From Enterobacter ludwigii (GTDB taxonomy: Bacteria > Pseudomonadota > Gammaproteobacteria > Enterobacterales > Enterobacteriaceae): a stretch of 64,000 bases of DNA. This document shows, one piece after another, positions 28,073 to 38,432 of this stretch. Position 1 is the first letter of the stretch. Each line of letters begins with the position of its first letter. Made by a program: the position numbers and the translations under genes. A model generated the notes under the pieces. It searched no databases. It was given only the letters and a program-made list of their open reading frames with translations, and had not been told where the DNA came from. Location of the stretch: the NCBI RefSeq assembly GCF_001750725.1, contig NZ_CP017279.1:3534001-3598000 (forward strand), read 5' to 3'.

Positions 28073-28297
28073 GATGGGGGCCTCCCGGGCTGCGATGTTT
28101 CGGTTAAGGTTGTCACGAAGCGTTTAATTGAACACAATAAATGCGCTGAATGAGTCTAGATTTAATCATAAGAAATATTTGGGTGTTACACCCGTTTTCA
28201 ACCCGTGATGTGGGTTTTTGGCTAACAGGCCGTATTTTGCCGCGGAGCGGCACTTCATTTGCTTCCAGGGTGGAAAAAGGGATATTCAGGAGAAAAC

Positions 28298-30031
28298 GTG
28301 ACAAAAATCCGCCAGTTATGTTTGGTCAGTTTATTGCTGACAAGCGGGGTTGCCAGCGCGGCGAATGTCCGTTTGCAGGTTGAGGGGTTATCCGGGGCGC
28401 TGGAAAAAAACGTGCGTGCGCAGCTGTCGACCATCGAGAGCGACGAAGTGACGCCGGACCGGCGTTTTCGCGCGCGCGTGGATGATGCGATCCGCGAAGG
28501 GCTGAAAGCGCTGGGTTATTACGAACCCACCATTGATTTCGATCTCCGTCCGCCGCCAAAGAAGGGGCGACAGGTGCTTATTGCCCGCGTTTCACCGGGT
28601 GAGCCGGTCTTGATCGGCGGCACTAACGTCATTCTGCGCGGCGGCGCGCGTACGGACCGGGATTACCTGGATCTGCTCAGCACGCGGCCGAAAAACGGTA
28701 CCGTGCTGAACCACGGTGACTACGACCATTTCAAAAAAGAGCTGACGAGCGTCTCCCTGCGTAAGGGTTACTTTGACAGCCAGTTCGACAAAAGCCAGCT
28801 GGGCATTGCGCTCGACAGGCACCAGGCCTTCTGGGATATCGATTATGACAGCGGCGAACGTTATCGTTTCGGCGATGTGACCTTCGAAGGCTCACAAATT
28901 CGTGAAGAGTATCTGCAAAACCTCGTGCCTTTCAAAAAAGGCGATTACTACCAGTCGCGTGATCTGGCGGAGCTGAACCGCCGCCTCTCCGCCACCGGGT
29001 GGTTTAACTCGGTGGTTGTCGCGCCGGAGTTTGATAAATCGCGCAAAACCAAGGTGTTGCCGCTGCATGGCGTTGTTTCGCCGCGCACCGAGAACACCAT
29101 TGAGACCGGTGTTGGTTATTCGACCGACGTCGGTCCGCGCGTGAAAGCCACGTGGAAAAAGCCGTGGATGAACTCATACGGCCACAGCCTGACCACCAGC
29201 GCCAGTATCTCGGCGCCGGAACAACAGCTCGATTTCAGCTACAAAATGCCGCTGCTGAAAAACCCGCTTGAACAGTATTACCTTGTTCAGGGCGGTTTTA
29301 AGCGTACCGACCTGAATGATACCGAGGCAGATTCCACCACGCTTGCGGTATCGCGATACTGGGACCTCTCCAGCGGCTGGCAGCGCGCCATTAACCTGCG
29401 CTGGAGTCTGGACCACTTTACCCAGGCCAACGTCACCAACACCACCATGCTGCTCTACCCGGGGGTGATGATCAGCCGTACCCGCTCGCGCGGCGGCCTG
29501 ATGCCAACCTGGGGCGATTCCCAGCGTTATTCCATCGATTACTCCAACACCATGTGGGGCTCCGATGTGGATTTCTCGGTAATTCAGGCGCAAAACGTCT
29601 GGATCCGCACGCTGTATGACAAACACCGCTTCGTGATGCGCGGCAACCTCGGCTGGATTGAAACCGGCGACTTCGACAAAGTTCCGCCGGATCTGCGCTT
29701 CTTCGCCGGTGGCGACCGCAGTATTCGCGGTTACAAATACAAATCCATCGCGCCGAAAGATGATGACGGCAAGCTGATTGGTGCCTCCAAGCTGGCTACC
29801 GGCTCGCTGGAGTACCAGTACAACGTCAGCGGAAAATGGTGGGGCGCGATGTTTGTCGACGGCGGCGAAGCGGTAAGCGATATCCGCCGCAGCGACTTTA
29901 AAACCGGCGCGGGCGTGGGCGTACGCTGGCAGTCTCCCGTCGGGCCAATCAAGCTCGATTTCGCCGTGCCGGTGGGTGATAAAGAAGAACACGGTTTACA
30001 GTTTTACATCGGTCTGGGGCCTGAATTATGA
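28298..30031 (+). CDS. tamA: Translocation and assembly module subunit TamA
   Basis: Omp85-family outer-membrane protein that with TamB moves phospholipids and helps assemble some outer-membrane proteins. It has 577 residues, the E. coli length: signal peptide (about 1-22), three POTRA domains (about 23-265) and a 16-strand barrel with family motifs ([29 protein letters not shown]) ending in FYIGLGPEL. It starts at GTG 28298 with CAGGAG before it; the longer ATG frame would spoil the signal peptide. tamB overlaps by 4 bases. Confidence 0.96.
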   Translation: MTKIRQLCLVSLLLTSGVASAANVRLQVEGLSGALEKNVRAQLSTIESDEVTPDRRFRARVDDAIREGLKALGYYEPTIDFDLRPPPKKGRQVLIARVSPGEPVLIGGTNVILRGGARTDRDYLDLLSTRPKNGTVLNHGDYDHFKKELTSVSLRKGYFDSQFDKSQLGIALDRHQAFWDIDYDSGERYRFGDVTFEGSQIREEYLQNLVPFKKGDYYQSRDLAELNRRLSATGWFNSVVVAPEFDKSRKTKVLPLHGVVSPRTENTIETGVGYSTDVGPRVKATWKKPWMNSYGHSLTTSASISAPEQQLDFSYKMPLLKNPLEQYYLVQGGFKRTDLNDTEADSTTLAVSRYWDLSSGWQRAINLRWSLDHFTQANVTNTTMLLYPGVMISRTRSRGGLMPTWGDSQRYSIDYSNTMWGSDVDFSVIQAQNVWIRTLYDKHRFVMRGNLGWIETGDFDKVPPDLRFFAGGDRSIRGYKYKSIAPKDDDGKLIGASKLATGSLEYQYNVSGKWWGAMFVDGGEAVSDIRRSDFKTGAGVGVRWQSPVGPIKLDFAVPVGDKEEHGLQFYIGLGPEL

Positions 30032-33000
30032 GTTTATGGAAGAAGATAAGCCTCGGGGTGCTGATTTTTATCGTACTGCTGCTCGGTACGGTGGCGTTTC
30101 TGGTCGGAACGACGTCTGGCCTGCATCTGCTGTTTAACGCGGCTAACCGCTGGGTTCCTGGGCTGGAAATTGGCCAGGTGACAGGCGGCTGGCGCGATCT
30201 GCGTCTGAAAAACATCCGCTACGAGCAGCCTGGCGTGGCGGTAAACGCGGGGGAATTTCATCTCGCGGTGAAGCTGGGCTGCCTGCGGGACAGCAAGCTG
30301 TGCGTTAACGATCTGTCGCTGAAAGACGTGAACGTGGCGATAGATTCGAAGAAAATGCCGAAATCGGCACCCGTTGAGGAAGAGGATAGCGGCCCGCTGA
30401 ATCTCTCCACACCGTATCCGATTGCCCTCTATCGGGTGGCGCTGGATAACGTCAATGTCAAAATCGACGACACCACCGTCTCCGTCATGGATTTCACCTC
30501 CGGCCTGCGCTGGCAGGAGAAAAACCTCACCCTGACGCCAACCTCCCTTCAGGGGCTGCTGATTGCGCTGCCGAAAGTGGCGGACGTGGCGCAGGAAGAA
30601 ATTGTCGAACCGAAGATCCAGAACCCGCAGCCGGAAGAGAAACCGCTGGGCGAAACGCTGAAAGATCTCTTCTCTAAACCTGTGCTGCCGGAGATGACGG
30701 ACGTTCATCTGCCGCTGAACCTGAATATCGAAGAGTTTAAAGGCGAGCAGCTGCGTCTCACCGGCGATACCGATCTGACGGTCTTCCACATGCTGCTTAA
30801 AGTCAGCAGCATCGACGGCAACATGAAGCTCGACGCGCTGGATATCGACACCAACCAGGGCTCGGTTAACGCGTCAGGGAATGCCCTGCTGCGCGACAAC
30901 TGGCCGGTGGATATCACCCTGAACAGTTCGCTCAACATCGACCCGCTGAAAGGCGAAAAAGTGAAGGTCAAAGTGGGCGGGGCGCTGCGCGATAAACTGG
31001 ATGTCGGCGTTAACCTCTCCGGCCCGGTGGATATGGATCTGCGCGCGCAAACGCAGCTGGCGGAAGCGGGGCTGCCGCTCAACCTTGAGGTTGTCAGTAA
31101 GCAGCTCTACTGGCCGTTCACCGGCGAAAAACAGTTCCAGGCCGATGACCTGAAGCTCAAGCTGAGCGGCAAAATGACCGATTACACCCTGTCGTTCCGC
31201 ACGGCGGTGAAGGGGCAAGGTGTTCCGCCTGCGACGATTACGCTGGATGCTAAAGGCAACGAGCAGCAGGTGAATCTCGACAAACTGACCGTTGCGGCGC
31301 TGGAAGGCAAAACGGAACTCACCGCGCTGCTCGACTGGCAGCAGGCGATCAGCTGGCGCGGCGAGCTGAAGCTGACGGGGATCAACACGGCCAAAGAGGT
31401 GCCGGACTGGCCATCAAAACTGGACGGTCTGATCAAAACCCGCGGCAGCCTGTATGGCGGTACGTGGCAGATGGACGTGCCGGAAATCAAGCTTACCGGT
31501 AACGTGAAGCAGAATAAGGTCAACGTTGAAGGCTCGCTGAAGGGCAACAGCTATCTGCAGTGGGTGATCCCGGGTCTGCACGTGGCGCTGGGCCGTAACA
31601 CGGCGGATATCAAAGGCGAGCTGGGGGTGAAAGATCTTAATCTGGAGGCCACCATTGATGCGCCAAATCTGGATAACGCCCTGCCAGGGCTGGGCGGCAC
31701 GGCGAAAGGGTTAGTGAAGGTGCGCGGCACGGTAGAGGCTCCGCAGCTGCTGGCCGATATCACCGCCAGCAACCTGCGCTGGCAGGCGCTGACCGTTGCG
31801 CGGGTTCGCATCGAAGGGGATGTGAAATCCACCGATCAGATTGGCGGTAACCTGAACCTGCGCGTGGAGCGCATTTCTCAGCCCGACGTGAACATTAATC
31901 TGGTCACTCTGGATGCCAAAGGTAACGAAAAACAGCACGATCTCCAGCTTAAGGTGCAGGGCGAGCCGGTATCCGGTCAGCTTCATCTGACCGGAAGCTT
32001 TGATCGCAAACAGGCGCGCTGGAAAGGGACGCTGGACAATACCCGCTTCAACACCCCGGTAGGGCCGCTGGCACTGTCCCGCTCTATCGCGCTGGACTAC
32101 CGCAACGCCGAACAAAAGATCAGTATCGGACCGCACTGCTGGACCAACCCGAATGCGGAACTGTGCGTGCCGCAGACCATTGATGCGGGGGCTGAAGGGC
32201 GTGCGCAGATCAACCTTAATCGCTTCGACCTGGCGATGCTAAAACCGTTTATGCCGGAGACGACTCAGGCCAGCGGCGTCTTTAGCGGGAAAGCCGATGT
32301 CGCGTGGGACACGACCAAAGAGGGGCTGCCGCAGGGTAGCGTGACGCTCTCTGGTCGTAACGTGAAGGTGATACAGGAGGTGAACGACGCACCGCTGCCG
32401 GTGGCGTTTGATACCCTCAACCTGAGTGCCGATCTGCATAACAACCGCGCGGAGCTGGGGTGGCTTATCCGTCTGACCAATAACGGTCAGTTTGACGGGC
32501 AGGTGCAGATTACCGATCCGCAAGGACGCCGTAATCTCGCCGGTAACGTTAATATCCGCAACTTCAACCTGGCGATGGCCAACCCGATTTTCTCACGCGG
32601 AGAAAAAGCGGAGGGGATGCTCAGCGCGAACCTGCGCCTGGCGGGCAATGCGCAAAGCCCGCAGCTGTTTGGCCAGATGCAGCTTAACGGCGTGGATATC
32701 GACGGCAACTTTATGCCGTTTGATATGCAGCCAAGCCAGATTGCGATGAACTTCAACGGCATGAGCTCGACCCTCGCCGGGGTGGTGCGTACCCAGCAGG
32801 GGCAAATCAACCTCAGCGGCGACGCCGACTGGAGCCAGCTTGATAACTGGCGGGCCCGTGTTGCGGCCAAAGGCAGCAAGGTGCGGATCACCGTACCGCC
32901 GATGGTACGTCTGGACGTATCCCCGGATATTGTCTTTGAAGCCACCCCAAGCCTCTTCACGCTGGACGGCAACGTGGACGTACCGTGGGCACGCATCGTG

Positions 33001-33804
33001 GTGCACGAGGTGCCTGAGAGCGCGGTGGGCGTCTCCAGTGACGAAGTCATGCTCAATGAAAATCTCAAACCCGTTGAGCAGAAGAGCGCCGGTATTCCGA
33101 TCAACAGTAACCTCACCGTTCACGTCGGCAATAACGTGCGTCTGGATGCGTTTGGGCTGAAGGCGAGACTGACAGGGGATCTGAAAGTCGCGCAGGACAA
33201 GCAGGGGCTGGGGCTGAACGGCCAAATCAATATTCCTGAAGGGCGCTTCCATGCCTATGGTCAGGATCTGATTGTGCGTAAAGGTGAACTGCTGTTCTCC
33301 GGCCCGCCGGATCAGCCACTGCTCAATATCGAAGCGATTCGTAACCCGGAAGCCACCGAAAACGACGTTATTGCGGGTGTTCGCGTTACCGGCTCTGCTG
33401 ATGAACCGAAGGCGGAGATCTTCTCCGACCCGGCAATGTCCCAACAGGAAGCCCTGTCTTACCTGCTGCGTGGGCAAGGACTGGAGAGCGGCCAGAGCGA
33501 CAGTGCAGCGATGACCTCGATGTTAGTGGGTCTGGGGGTTGCACAAAGTGGGCAGGTTGTGGGTAAAATCGGCGAGACGTTCGGCGTAAGCAATCTGGCA
33601 CTGGACACCCAGGGCGTGGGTGACTCCTCGCAAGTGGTGGTCAGTGGCTATGTACTGCCGGGTCTGCAGGTAAAATATGGCGTGGGGATCTTTGACTCAC
33701 TGGCAACACTCACGTTACGCTATCGCCTTATGCCTAAGCTATATCTGGAAGCAGTGTCCGGCGTAGACCAGGCACTTGATCTGCTCTATCAGTTTGAGTT
33801 TTAG
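30028..33804 (+). CDS. tamB: Translocation and assembly module subunit TamB
   Basis: AsmA-like, 1258-residue inner-membrane-anchored protein that bridges the periplasm to TamA and carries lipid. The N-terminal transmembrane anchor lies at about 6-28 ([21 protein letters not shown]). A very long beta-taco region follows, and the C-terminal DUF490 domain ends in [29 protein letters not shown]. It overlaps tamA by ATGA, so it is translationally coupled. The length agrees with E. coli TamB (1259). Confidence 0.97.
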   Translation: MSLWKKISLGVLIFIVLLLGTVAFLVGTTSGLHLLFNAANRWVPGLEIGQVTGGWRDLRLKNIRYEQPGVAVNAGEFHLAVKLGCLRDSKLCVNDLSLKDVNVAIDSKKMPKSAPVEEEDSGPLNLSTPYPIALYRVALDNVNVKIDDTTVSVMDFTSGLRWQEKNLTLTPTSLQGLLIALPKVADVAQEEIVEPKIQNPQPEEKPLGETLKDLFSKPVLPEMTDVHLPLNLNIEEFKGEQLRLTGDTDLTVFHMLLKVSSIDGNMKLDALDIDTNQGSVNASGNALLRDNWPVDITLNSSLNIDPLKGEKVKVKVGGALRDKLDVGVNLSGPVDMDLRAQTQLAEAGLPLNLEVVSKQLYWPFTGEKQFQADDLKLKLSGKMTDYTLSFRTAVKGQGVPPATITLDAKGNEQQVNLDKLTVAALEGKTELTALLDWQQAISWRGELKLTGINTAKEVPDWPSKLDGLIKTRGSLYGGTWQMDVPEIKLTGNVKQNKVNVEGSLKGNSYLQWVIPGLHVALGRNTADIKGELGVKDLNLEATIDAPNLDNALPGLGGTAKGLVKVRGTVEAPQLLADITASNLRWQALTVARVRIEGDVKSTDQIGGNLNLRVERISQPDVNINLVTLDAKGNEKQHDLQLKVQGEPVSGQLHLTGSFDRKQARWKGTLDNTRFNTPVGPLALSRSIALDYRNAEQKISIGPHCWTNPNAELCVPQTIDAGAEGRAQINLNRFDLAMLKPFMPETTQASGVFSGKADVAWDTTKEGLPQGSVTLSGRNVKVIQEVNDAPLPVAFDTLNLSADLHNNRAELGWLIRLTNNGQFDGQVQITDPQGRRNLAGNVNIRNFNLAMANPIFSRGEKAEGMLSANLRLAGNAQSPQLFGQMQLNGVDIDGNFMPFDMQPSQIAMNFNGMSSTLAGVVRTQQGQINLSGDADWSQLDNWRARVAAKGSKVRITVPPMVRLDVSPDIVFEATPSLFTLDGNVDVPWARIVVHEVPESAVGVSSDEVMLNENLKPVEQKSAGIPINSNLTVHVGNNVRLDAFGLKARLTGDLKVAQDKQGLGLNGQINIPEGRFHAYGQDLIVRKGELLFSGPPDQPLLNIEAIRNPEATENDVIAGVRVTGSADEPKAEIFSDPAMSQQEALSYLLRGQGLESGQSDSAAMTSMLVGLGVAQSGQVVGKIGETFGVSNLALDTQGVGDSSQVVVSGYVLPGLQVKYGVGIFDSLATLTLRYRLMPKLYLEAVSGVDQALDLLYQFEF

Positions 33805-33806
33805 CA

Positions 33807-34151
33807 ATGCGAATATTTGTCTACGGCAGTTTACGAACCAAGCAAGGCAACAGTCACTGGATGACCAATGCCCTGCTGCTGGGGAATTACAATATCGAGA
33901 ACTACCAGTTGTATAGCCTGGGCCACTATCCAGGCGCGGTTCCTGGGGAAGGAACAGTACAGGGTGAAGTTTATCGTATTGATAATGCTACTCTTGCCGA
34001 ACTTGATGCCTTGCGCACCAGGGGCGGTGAATACGCTCGCCAGTTGATCCAGACGCCGTATGGAAGTGCGTGGATGTACGTCTACCAGCGTCCGGTCGAG
34101 GGGTTAAAGCGGATTGTAAGCGGTAACTGGTTAGACAGAGACCAGTACTGA
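33807..34151 (+). CDS. ytfP: Gamma-glutamylcyclotransferase-like protein YtfP
   Basis: A 114-residue GGCT-fold protein. It shows the family start RIFVYGSLRTKQGNSHWM (substrate loop), GAVPGEGTVQGEVYRID with the glutamate typical of the active site, and LDALRTRGGEYAR. Whether it acts on gamma-glutamyl peptides is unproven. It begins 2 bases after tamB, so it is the third gene of that operon. Confidence 0.93.
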   Translation: MRIFVYGSLRTKQGNSHWMTNALLLGNYNIENYQLYSLGHYPGAVPGEGTVQGEVYRIDNATLAELDALRTRGGEYARQLIQTPYGSAWMYVYQRPVEGLKRIVSGNWLDRDQY

Positions 34152-34156
34152 AAAAA

Positions 34157-34187
34157 ACAACGCCACCGTCAGGTGGCGTTGTTTTTT
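34157..34187. terminator. Bidirectional terminator after ytfP
   Basis: ACAACGCCACC (34157-34167) pairs with GGTGGCGTTGT (34172-34182), an 11-bp stem with loop GTCA. It has A-runs before and T-runs after, serving both ytfP and the minus-strand gene at 34194. Confidence 0.92.
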
Positions 34188-34193
34188 ATGGGC

Positions 34194-34517
34194 TTAGCTC
34201 TCTTCTGTGCTTCGGCGTCGGGTCAAAAACAGCGGAACAAAAAGCATGATGTACGGAGCAACCAGCCATATCAGACACAGGGCGCGTGAAAAGCCGTAGT
34301 AGTTGATGCACCGCGTATTGCTTGAAATGACGGGAATAAAAAACAGTAAAAACAGCAAAATGGCATAATCGCTACGGTAGGGGATCCATAAATAAAACAA
34401 AAACCAGGCGAGCTGGAATGTCATGATGCAGAGATACTGCCATTTGCTGTCTTTGCCGTAACAGTCAAACGCCTTTATGTAGCCCATCTTTATGCTGTGA
34501 AGAAAGAAACGTAGCAT
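34194..34517 (-). CDS. Small multi-helix membrane protein, divergent DUF805-like
   Basis: Up to 107 residues with about three hydrophobic segments (TFQLAWFLFYLWI, AILLFLLFFIPVI, ALCLIWLVAPYIMLFVPLFL). The pattern YIKAFDCYGKDSKWQYL, then a polar NTRCINYYGFSR turn between helices, resembles DUF805 proteins (FxGRxSRxEYW and RRLHDxGxSGW), but the key arginines are mostly lost. An internal ATG at residue 11 is an alternative start. Codon use is AT-richer than neighbouring genes. The assignment is tentative. It lies where E. coli has chpSB. Confidence 0.5.
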   Translation of the reverse strand: MLRFFLHSIKMGYIKAFDCYGKDSKWQYLCIMTFQLAWFLFYLWIPYRSDYAILLFLLFFIPVISSNTRCINYYGFSRALCLIWLVAPYIMLFVPLFLTRRRSTEES

Positions 34518-34749
34518 GTAAAACGCTCACGATTGCGACGGTCAGGAGTGTGCTGGCCAGCAACGCAATTAAAAAATAGCTATGGGTGATATTAGTAGCA
34601 CCTGAGCTCAGGGTATGCCATTTACTCTACCCGCCGTACATTGCAACAAAAAGGGTAGACACACCTGTCTTCATAAAGCCCTGAAGCAGACACGAAACGG
34701 GCATATTCGTCGGTAATTGTTTTAACGCAGCGAGTAGGGCAAATGCAGG
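34465..34749 (-). pseudogene. Decayed membrane-protein gene with in-frame TAG
   Basis: Read on the minus strand from 34749, an open frame gives PAFALLAALKQLPTNMPVSC, then LLQGFMKTGVSTLFVAMYGG, a TAG at 34627-34629, and continues in the same frame with THSYFLIALLASTLLTVAIV to a TGA at 34465. Both halves look like transmembrane protein; TAA TAG precede the first half. The end resembles the last helices of a 14-helix MFS exporter (a HSYFLIALL-type final segment), but that is a guess. The fragment overlaps the 34194-34517 gene in another frame. The rest of the gap up to ppa (34750-34950) shows no gene. Confidence 0.4.
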
Positions 34750-34954
34750 CTATTAATAGCGTTAGATGATATCAAAGACCTATCTCGGTAAATATCAGGT
34801 CATCACTCTCATAATACCCTGCAAGCTCTTCAAACAGGTCGGCTCTGCCGGGGACAAAACCTGGGGTCACAAGCTCATATATTCTGCTGGTTCCTTGAGA
34901 TGTTACCCGCTATACCGTATTTAGCGTGCCAGTATCGCGTCAGACGCAAGGTAC

Positions 34955-34977
34955 AAAAAAGCCCCGACTCGCGGGGC
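34955..34977 (-). terminator. ppa terminator
   Basis: GCCCCG (34961-34966) pairs with CGGGGC (34972-34977); six A residues before it give a U-tract on the minus strand. Confidence 0.88.
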
Positions 34978-34998
34978 CTTATTATTCAGCGGTAAGAA

Positions 34999-35529
34999 TT
35001 ACTTCTTCGCAGCGCGTTCGAAAGAGGAGATGATTTCCGCTTTCGCTGCTTCTGCGTTTTCCCAGCCGTCAACTTTAACCCACTTGCCTTTTTCGAGGTC
35101 TTTGTAGTGCTCGAAGAAGTGAGTGATCTGCGCTTTCAGCAGTTCTGGCAGGTCGTTCACATCTTTGATGTGATCGTACTCTTTGCTCAGTTTGGTGTGC
35201 GGAACAGCAACCAGTTTCGCATCTTCACCAGATTCGTCGGTCATTTTCAGCACGCCAACAGGACGGCAGCGAATGACTGCGCCTGGCTGCAGTGGGTATG
35301 GCGTTGGGACCAGTACGTCAACTGGGTCACCGTCCAGAGACAGGGTGTGGTTGATGTAACCGTAGTTGCATGGGTAGAACATGGCGGTAGACATGAAACG
35401 GTCTACAAACAGCGCACCGCTCTCTTTGTCCACTTCGTATTTGATAGGATCTGCGTTAGCCGGGATTTCGATAACTACGTAGATGTCTTCTGGCAGTTCT
35501 TTACCCGCAGGGACGTTGAGTAAGCTCAT
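34999..35529 (-). CDS. ppa: Inorganic pyrophosphatase
   Basis: Family I soluble pyrophosphatase, 176 residues as in E. coli. It hydrolyses PPi to drive biosynthesis. Visible are the substrate and metal residues of [44 protein letters not shown] (including the DGDPVDVL signature) and [22 protein letters not shown]. The start [10 protein letters not shown] at 35529 is fixed by length. A TATAAT -10 lies 41 bases upstream. Confidence 0.98.
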   Translation of the reverse strand: MSLLNVPAGKELPEDIYVVIEIPANADPIKYEVDKESGALFVDRFMSTAMFYPCNYGYINHTLSLDGDPVDVLVPTPYPLQPGAVIRCRPVGVLKMTDESGEDAKLVAVPHTKLSKEYDHIKDVNDLPELLKAQITHFFEHYKDLEKGKWVKVDGWENAEAAKAEIISSFERAAKK

Positions 35530-35569
35530 GTCTGTGTCCTTTAAAATGGATGGTAAACAAGTGGCAGGT

Positions 35570-35597
35570 ATTATAGCCAACTGGCGCTGAATGTCTC
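35570..35597 (-). promoter_or_regulatory. ppa promoter
   Basis: On the minus strand, GAGACA (35597-35592) and a perfect TATAAT (35575-35570) are 16 bases apart, about 40 bases before the ppa start. Confidence 0.6.
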
Positions 35598-35693
35598 CGC
35601 CTGTTTTCGTCTTCTCTCCACGTTCTCCCCACTTTTCAGACCGATTCCATGACAGGAAAATCCATAAACTCAGCCGCTTTTTTAATGGTGAAA

Positions 35694-35707
35694 TGAAAGC
35701 GATTACA
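35694..35707 (+). promoter_or_regulatory. LacI/GalR-type operator-like site upstream of ytfQ
   Basis: TGAAAGCGATTACA is a near-palindrome with the central CG of LacI/GalR operators (compare GalR sites with AACGATT cores). GalR is a plausible regulator given the galactose-type substrate; this is inferred. Confidence 0.4.
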
Positions 35708-35747
35708 AACTTGTGATTAACGTTTTATTCACTTTTCTGAAGTGTGA

Positions 35748-35766
35748 TGTAACGCAATTCGTTACA
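35748..35766 (+). promoter_or_regulatory. Perfect inverted repeat in the ytfQ promoter
   Basis: TGTAACG, five bases, CGTTACA form a perfect 7-7 inverted repeat, 12 bases before a possible -10, TATAGT (35779-35784). It is placed to act as an operator over the -35 region. Confidence 0.5.
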
Positions 35767-35838
35767 TATTTCATTGGCTATAGTCATTTCGCAGAACATC
35801 TTTTAACCAACAATAAACACCCCTACGAGGACGTTCAT

Positions 35839-36795
35839 ATGTGGAAGCGCTTACTTCTTGTCACAGCAGTTTCGGCAGCCATGTCGTCTATGGCGATGGC
35901 CGCCCCTTTAACCGTAGGTTTTTCCCAGGTCGGCTCTGAATCCGGCTGGCGAGCGGCAGAAACCAACGTTGCGAAAAGCGAGGCCCAGAAACGCGGTATC
36001 ACCCTGAAAATCGCCGATGCGCAGCAAAAACAGGAAAACCAGATCAAAGCCGTGCGGTCATTTATCGCCCAGGGCGTTGATGCCATCTTTATTGCGCCGG
36101 TCGTGGCCACAGGCTGGGAGCCGGTCCTGAAGGAAGCGAAAGACGCTGAGATCCCGGTTGTTTTGCTCGATCGTTCCATTGATGTAAAAGACAAATCTCT
36201 CTATATGACCACCGTCACCGCCAACAACGTTCTCGAGGGCCAATTAATTGGTGACTGGCTGGTGAAACAGGTAGATGGCAAGCCGTGTAACGTCGTTGAG
36301 TTGCAGGGGACCGTCGGGGCGAGCGTGGCCATCGATCGTAAGAAAGGCTTCGCGGAAGCCATCGCCAAAGCGCCAAACATTAAGATTATCCGCTCTCAGT
36401 CCGGCGACTTTACCCGCAGTAAAGGTAAAGAGGTCATGGAGAGCTTTATCAAGGCTGAAAACAACGGCAAGAACATTTGCATGGTTTACGCCCACAACGA
36501 TGACATGGTGATCGGGGCTATCCAGGCCATCAAAGAAGCGGGGCTGAAGCCGGGCAAAGATATCCTCACCGGCTCTATCGATGGCGTACCGGATATCTAT
36601 AAAGCGATGATGGACGGCGAAGCGAACGCCAGCGTGGAGCTGACGCCAAACATGGCTGGCCCGGCATTCGATGCGCTGGAGAAATTCAAGAAAGACGGCA
36701 CCCTGCCTGAAAAAGTGACGATCACCAAATCGACGCTCTACCTGCCTGACACCGCGAAAGAAGAGTTAGAGAAGAAGAAAAATATGGGCTACTAA
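35839..36795 (+). CDS. ytfQ: Galactofuranose ABC importer, periplasmic binding protein YtfQ
   Basis: A 318-residue type I sugar-binding protein. The signal peptide is MWKRLLLVTAVSAAMSSMAMA, and the mature part starts APLTVGFSQVGSESGWR. E. coli YtfQ binds galactofuranose. Conserved ligand-loop stretches QKQENQIKAVRSFIAQGVDAIFIAPV and VYAHNDDMVIGAIQAIKEAG are present. The ATG at 35839 begins the signal peptide. It is first in ytfQ-ytfR-ytfT-yjfF; a paired palindromic repeat separates it from ytfR. Confidence 0.96.
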   Translation: MWKRLLLVTAVSAAMSSMAMAAPLTVGFSQVGSESGWRAAETNVAKSEAQKRGITLKIADAQQKQENQIKAVRSFIAQGVDAIFIAPVVATGWEPVLKEAKDAEIPVVLLDRSIDVKDKSLYMTTVTANNVLEGQLIGDWLVKQVDGKPCNVVELQGTVGASVAIDRKKGFAEAIAKAPNIKIIRSQSGDFTRSKGKEVMESFIKAENNGKNICMVYAHNDDMVIGAIQAIKEAGLKPGKDILTGSIDGVPDIYKAMMDGEANASVELTPNMAGPAFDALEKFKKDGTLPEKVTITKSTLYLPDTAKEELEKKKNMGY

Positions 36796-36802
36796 GGCCT
36801 TT

Positions 36803-36915
36803 TCCCTCGCCCCTTACCCCACTCCTCTCCCCTGAGGGGAGAGGGTATACAAGGGCGGGTAGACTGGCATGAACATTTCCCTCTCCCCAACCGGGAGAGG
36901 GCGAGGGTGAGGGGG
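36803..36915. repeat. Paired-palindrome repeat, copy 1 (ytfQ-ytfR)
   Basis: Two inner hairpins, CCTCTCCCC/GGGGAGAGG (36824-36844) and CCCTCTCCC/GGGAGAGGG (36879-36901), lie inside outer arms CCCTCGCC (36804-36811) and GGCGAGGG (36900-36907). The same design recurs at 53487 and 57760, and in part at 45200. It fills the ytfQ-ytfR gap. Confidence 0.85.
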
Positions 36916-36919
36916 AAAC

Positions 36920-38422
36920 ATGACCGACACACAACACCAGGAAATCCTCCGCACAGAGGGCTTAAGCAAGTTTTTCCCCGGTGTAAAAGCGCTGGATAAC
37001 GTTGATTTTAGCCTGCGACGCGGTGAGATTATGGCGCTGCTGGGAGAGAACGGTGCGGGAAAATCGACGCTGATTAAGGCACTTACCGGCGTTTACCATG
37101 CCGATCGCGGCACAATCTGGCTAGAAGGCAACGCCATTTCGCCAAAAAACACCGCCCATGCACAACAGCTGGGGATTGGGACGGTTTACCAGGAAGTGAA
37201 CCTGCTGCCGAATATGTCGGTGGCGGATAACCTGTTTATCGGCCGTGAGCCAAGACGCTTCGGCCTGCTGCGACGCAAAGAGATGGAAGCGCGGGCCACC
37301 AGGCTGATGGAATCCTATGGCTTCTCCCTGGACGTTCGCGAACCGCTGAACCGTTTTTCCGTCGCGATGCAGCAAATTGTCGCGATTTGCCGGGCGATCG
37401 ATCTCTCCGCGAAAGTGCTGATCCTTGATGAGCCTACCGCGAGCCTTGATACCCAGGAAGTTGAAATGCTCTTTACCCTGATGCGCCAGCTGCGCGATCA
37501 GGGGGTAAGCCTGATCTTCGTCACCCACTTCCTCGATCAGGTGTATGAGGTCAGCGATCGCATCACGGTGCTGCGCAACGGCAGCTTTGTCGGCTGCCGC
37601 GAAACCCGCGAGCTGCCGCAGATAGAACTGGTCAAAATGATGCTGGGCCGCGAGCTGGAAACCAACGCGCTTCAGCGTGCAGGCCGCACGCTGCTCAGCG
37701 AGAAACCGGTCGCGGCCTTCAGCGATTTTGGCAAAAAAGGGGTGATCTCGCCCTTTAATCTGGACGTGCGGCCCGGTGAAATTGTTGGGCTGGCGGGCCT
37801 GCTGGGTTCCGGGCGCACCGAAACCGCCGAGGTGATCTTCGGGATCAAACCTGCGGACAGCGGCAGCGCGCTGATCAAAGGTAAACCGCAGCCCCTGCGA
37901 TCGCCGCATCAGGCCTCCTGCCTGGGCGTGGGCTTCTGCCCGGAAGACAGGAAAACCGATGGCATAATTGCCGCCGCCTCGGTGCGGGAAAATATCATTC
38001 TGGCTCTGCAGGCGCAGCGCGGATGGCTACGCCCCATCCCGCGGAAAGAACAAAACGCCATTGCCGAGCGATTTATCCGTCAGCTCGGTATACGTACGCC
38101 GAGCGCTGAACAGCCCATTGAATTTCTCTCCGGTGGCAACCAGCAGAAGGTATTGCTGTCACGCTGGCTGCTGACTAAACCCCAGTTTCTGATCCTCGAT
38201 GAACCGACGCGCGGTATCGACGTCGGGGCACATGCCGAAATTATCCGGCTTATCGAAACGCTGTGTGCAGACGGTCTGGCGCTGCTGGTTATCTCATCCG
38301 AGCTGGAAGAGCTGGTGGGGTATGCCGATCGCGTCATCATCATGCGCGATCGTAAGCAGGTGGCAGAGATCCCGCTGGATAAACTGTCCGTTCCGGCAAT
38401 CATGAATGCCATCGCGGCGTAA
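36920..38422 (+). CDS. ytfR: Galactofuranose ABC importer, ATP-binding protein YtfR
   Basis: A 500-residue double ATPase of the ribose/galactose importer type. The first nucleotide-binding domain has Walker A GENGAGKST (42-50) and Walker B LILDEPTAS with a relaxed signature (FSVAMQQ). The second has the degenerate Walker A GLLGSGRTE usual in this family, signature LSGGNQQK and LILDEPTRGID. The first site is catalytic and the second weakened, as in RbsA. It follows the repeat element and precedes ytfT by 10 bases. Confidence 0.96.
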   Translation: MTDTQHQEILRTEGLSKFFPGVKALDNVDFSLRRGEIMALLGENGAGKSTLIKALTGVYHADRGTIWLEGNAISPKNTAHAQQLGIGTVYQEVNLLPNMSVADNLFIGREPRRFGLLRRKEMEARATRLMESYGFSLDVREPLNRFSVAMQQIVAICRAIDLSAKVLILDEPTASLDTQEVEMLFTLMRQLRDQGVSLIFVTHFLDQVYEVSDRITVLRNGSFVGCRETRELPQIELVKMMLGRELETNALQRAGRTLLSEKPVAAFSDFGKKGVISPFNLDVRPGEIVGLAGLLGSGRTETAEVIFGIKPADSGSALIKGKPQPLRSPHQASCLGVGFCPEDRKTDGIIAAASVRENIILALQAQRGWLRPIPRKEQNAIAERFIRQLGIRTPSAEQPIEFLSGGNQQKVLLSRWLLTKPQFLILDEPTRGIDVGAHAEIIRLIETLCADGLALLVISSELEELVGYADRVIIMRDRKQVAEIPLDKLSVPAIMNAIAA

Positions 38423-38432
38423 GGAGTTAATC

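Noticed and set aside
32593..33477. 294-codon open frame antisense to tamB
   Set aside because: Lies fully inside tamB, with composition typical of an antisense shadow and no start signal.
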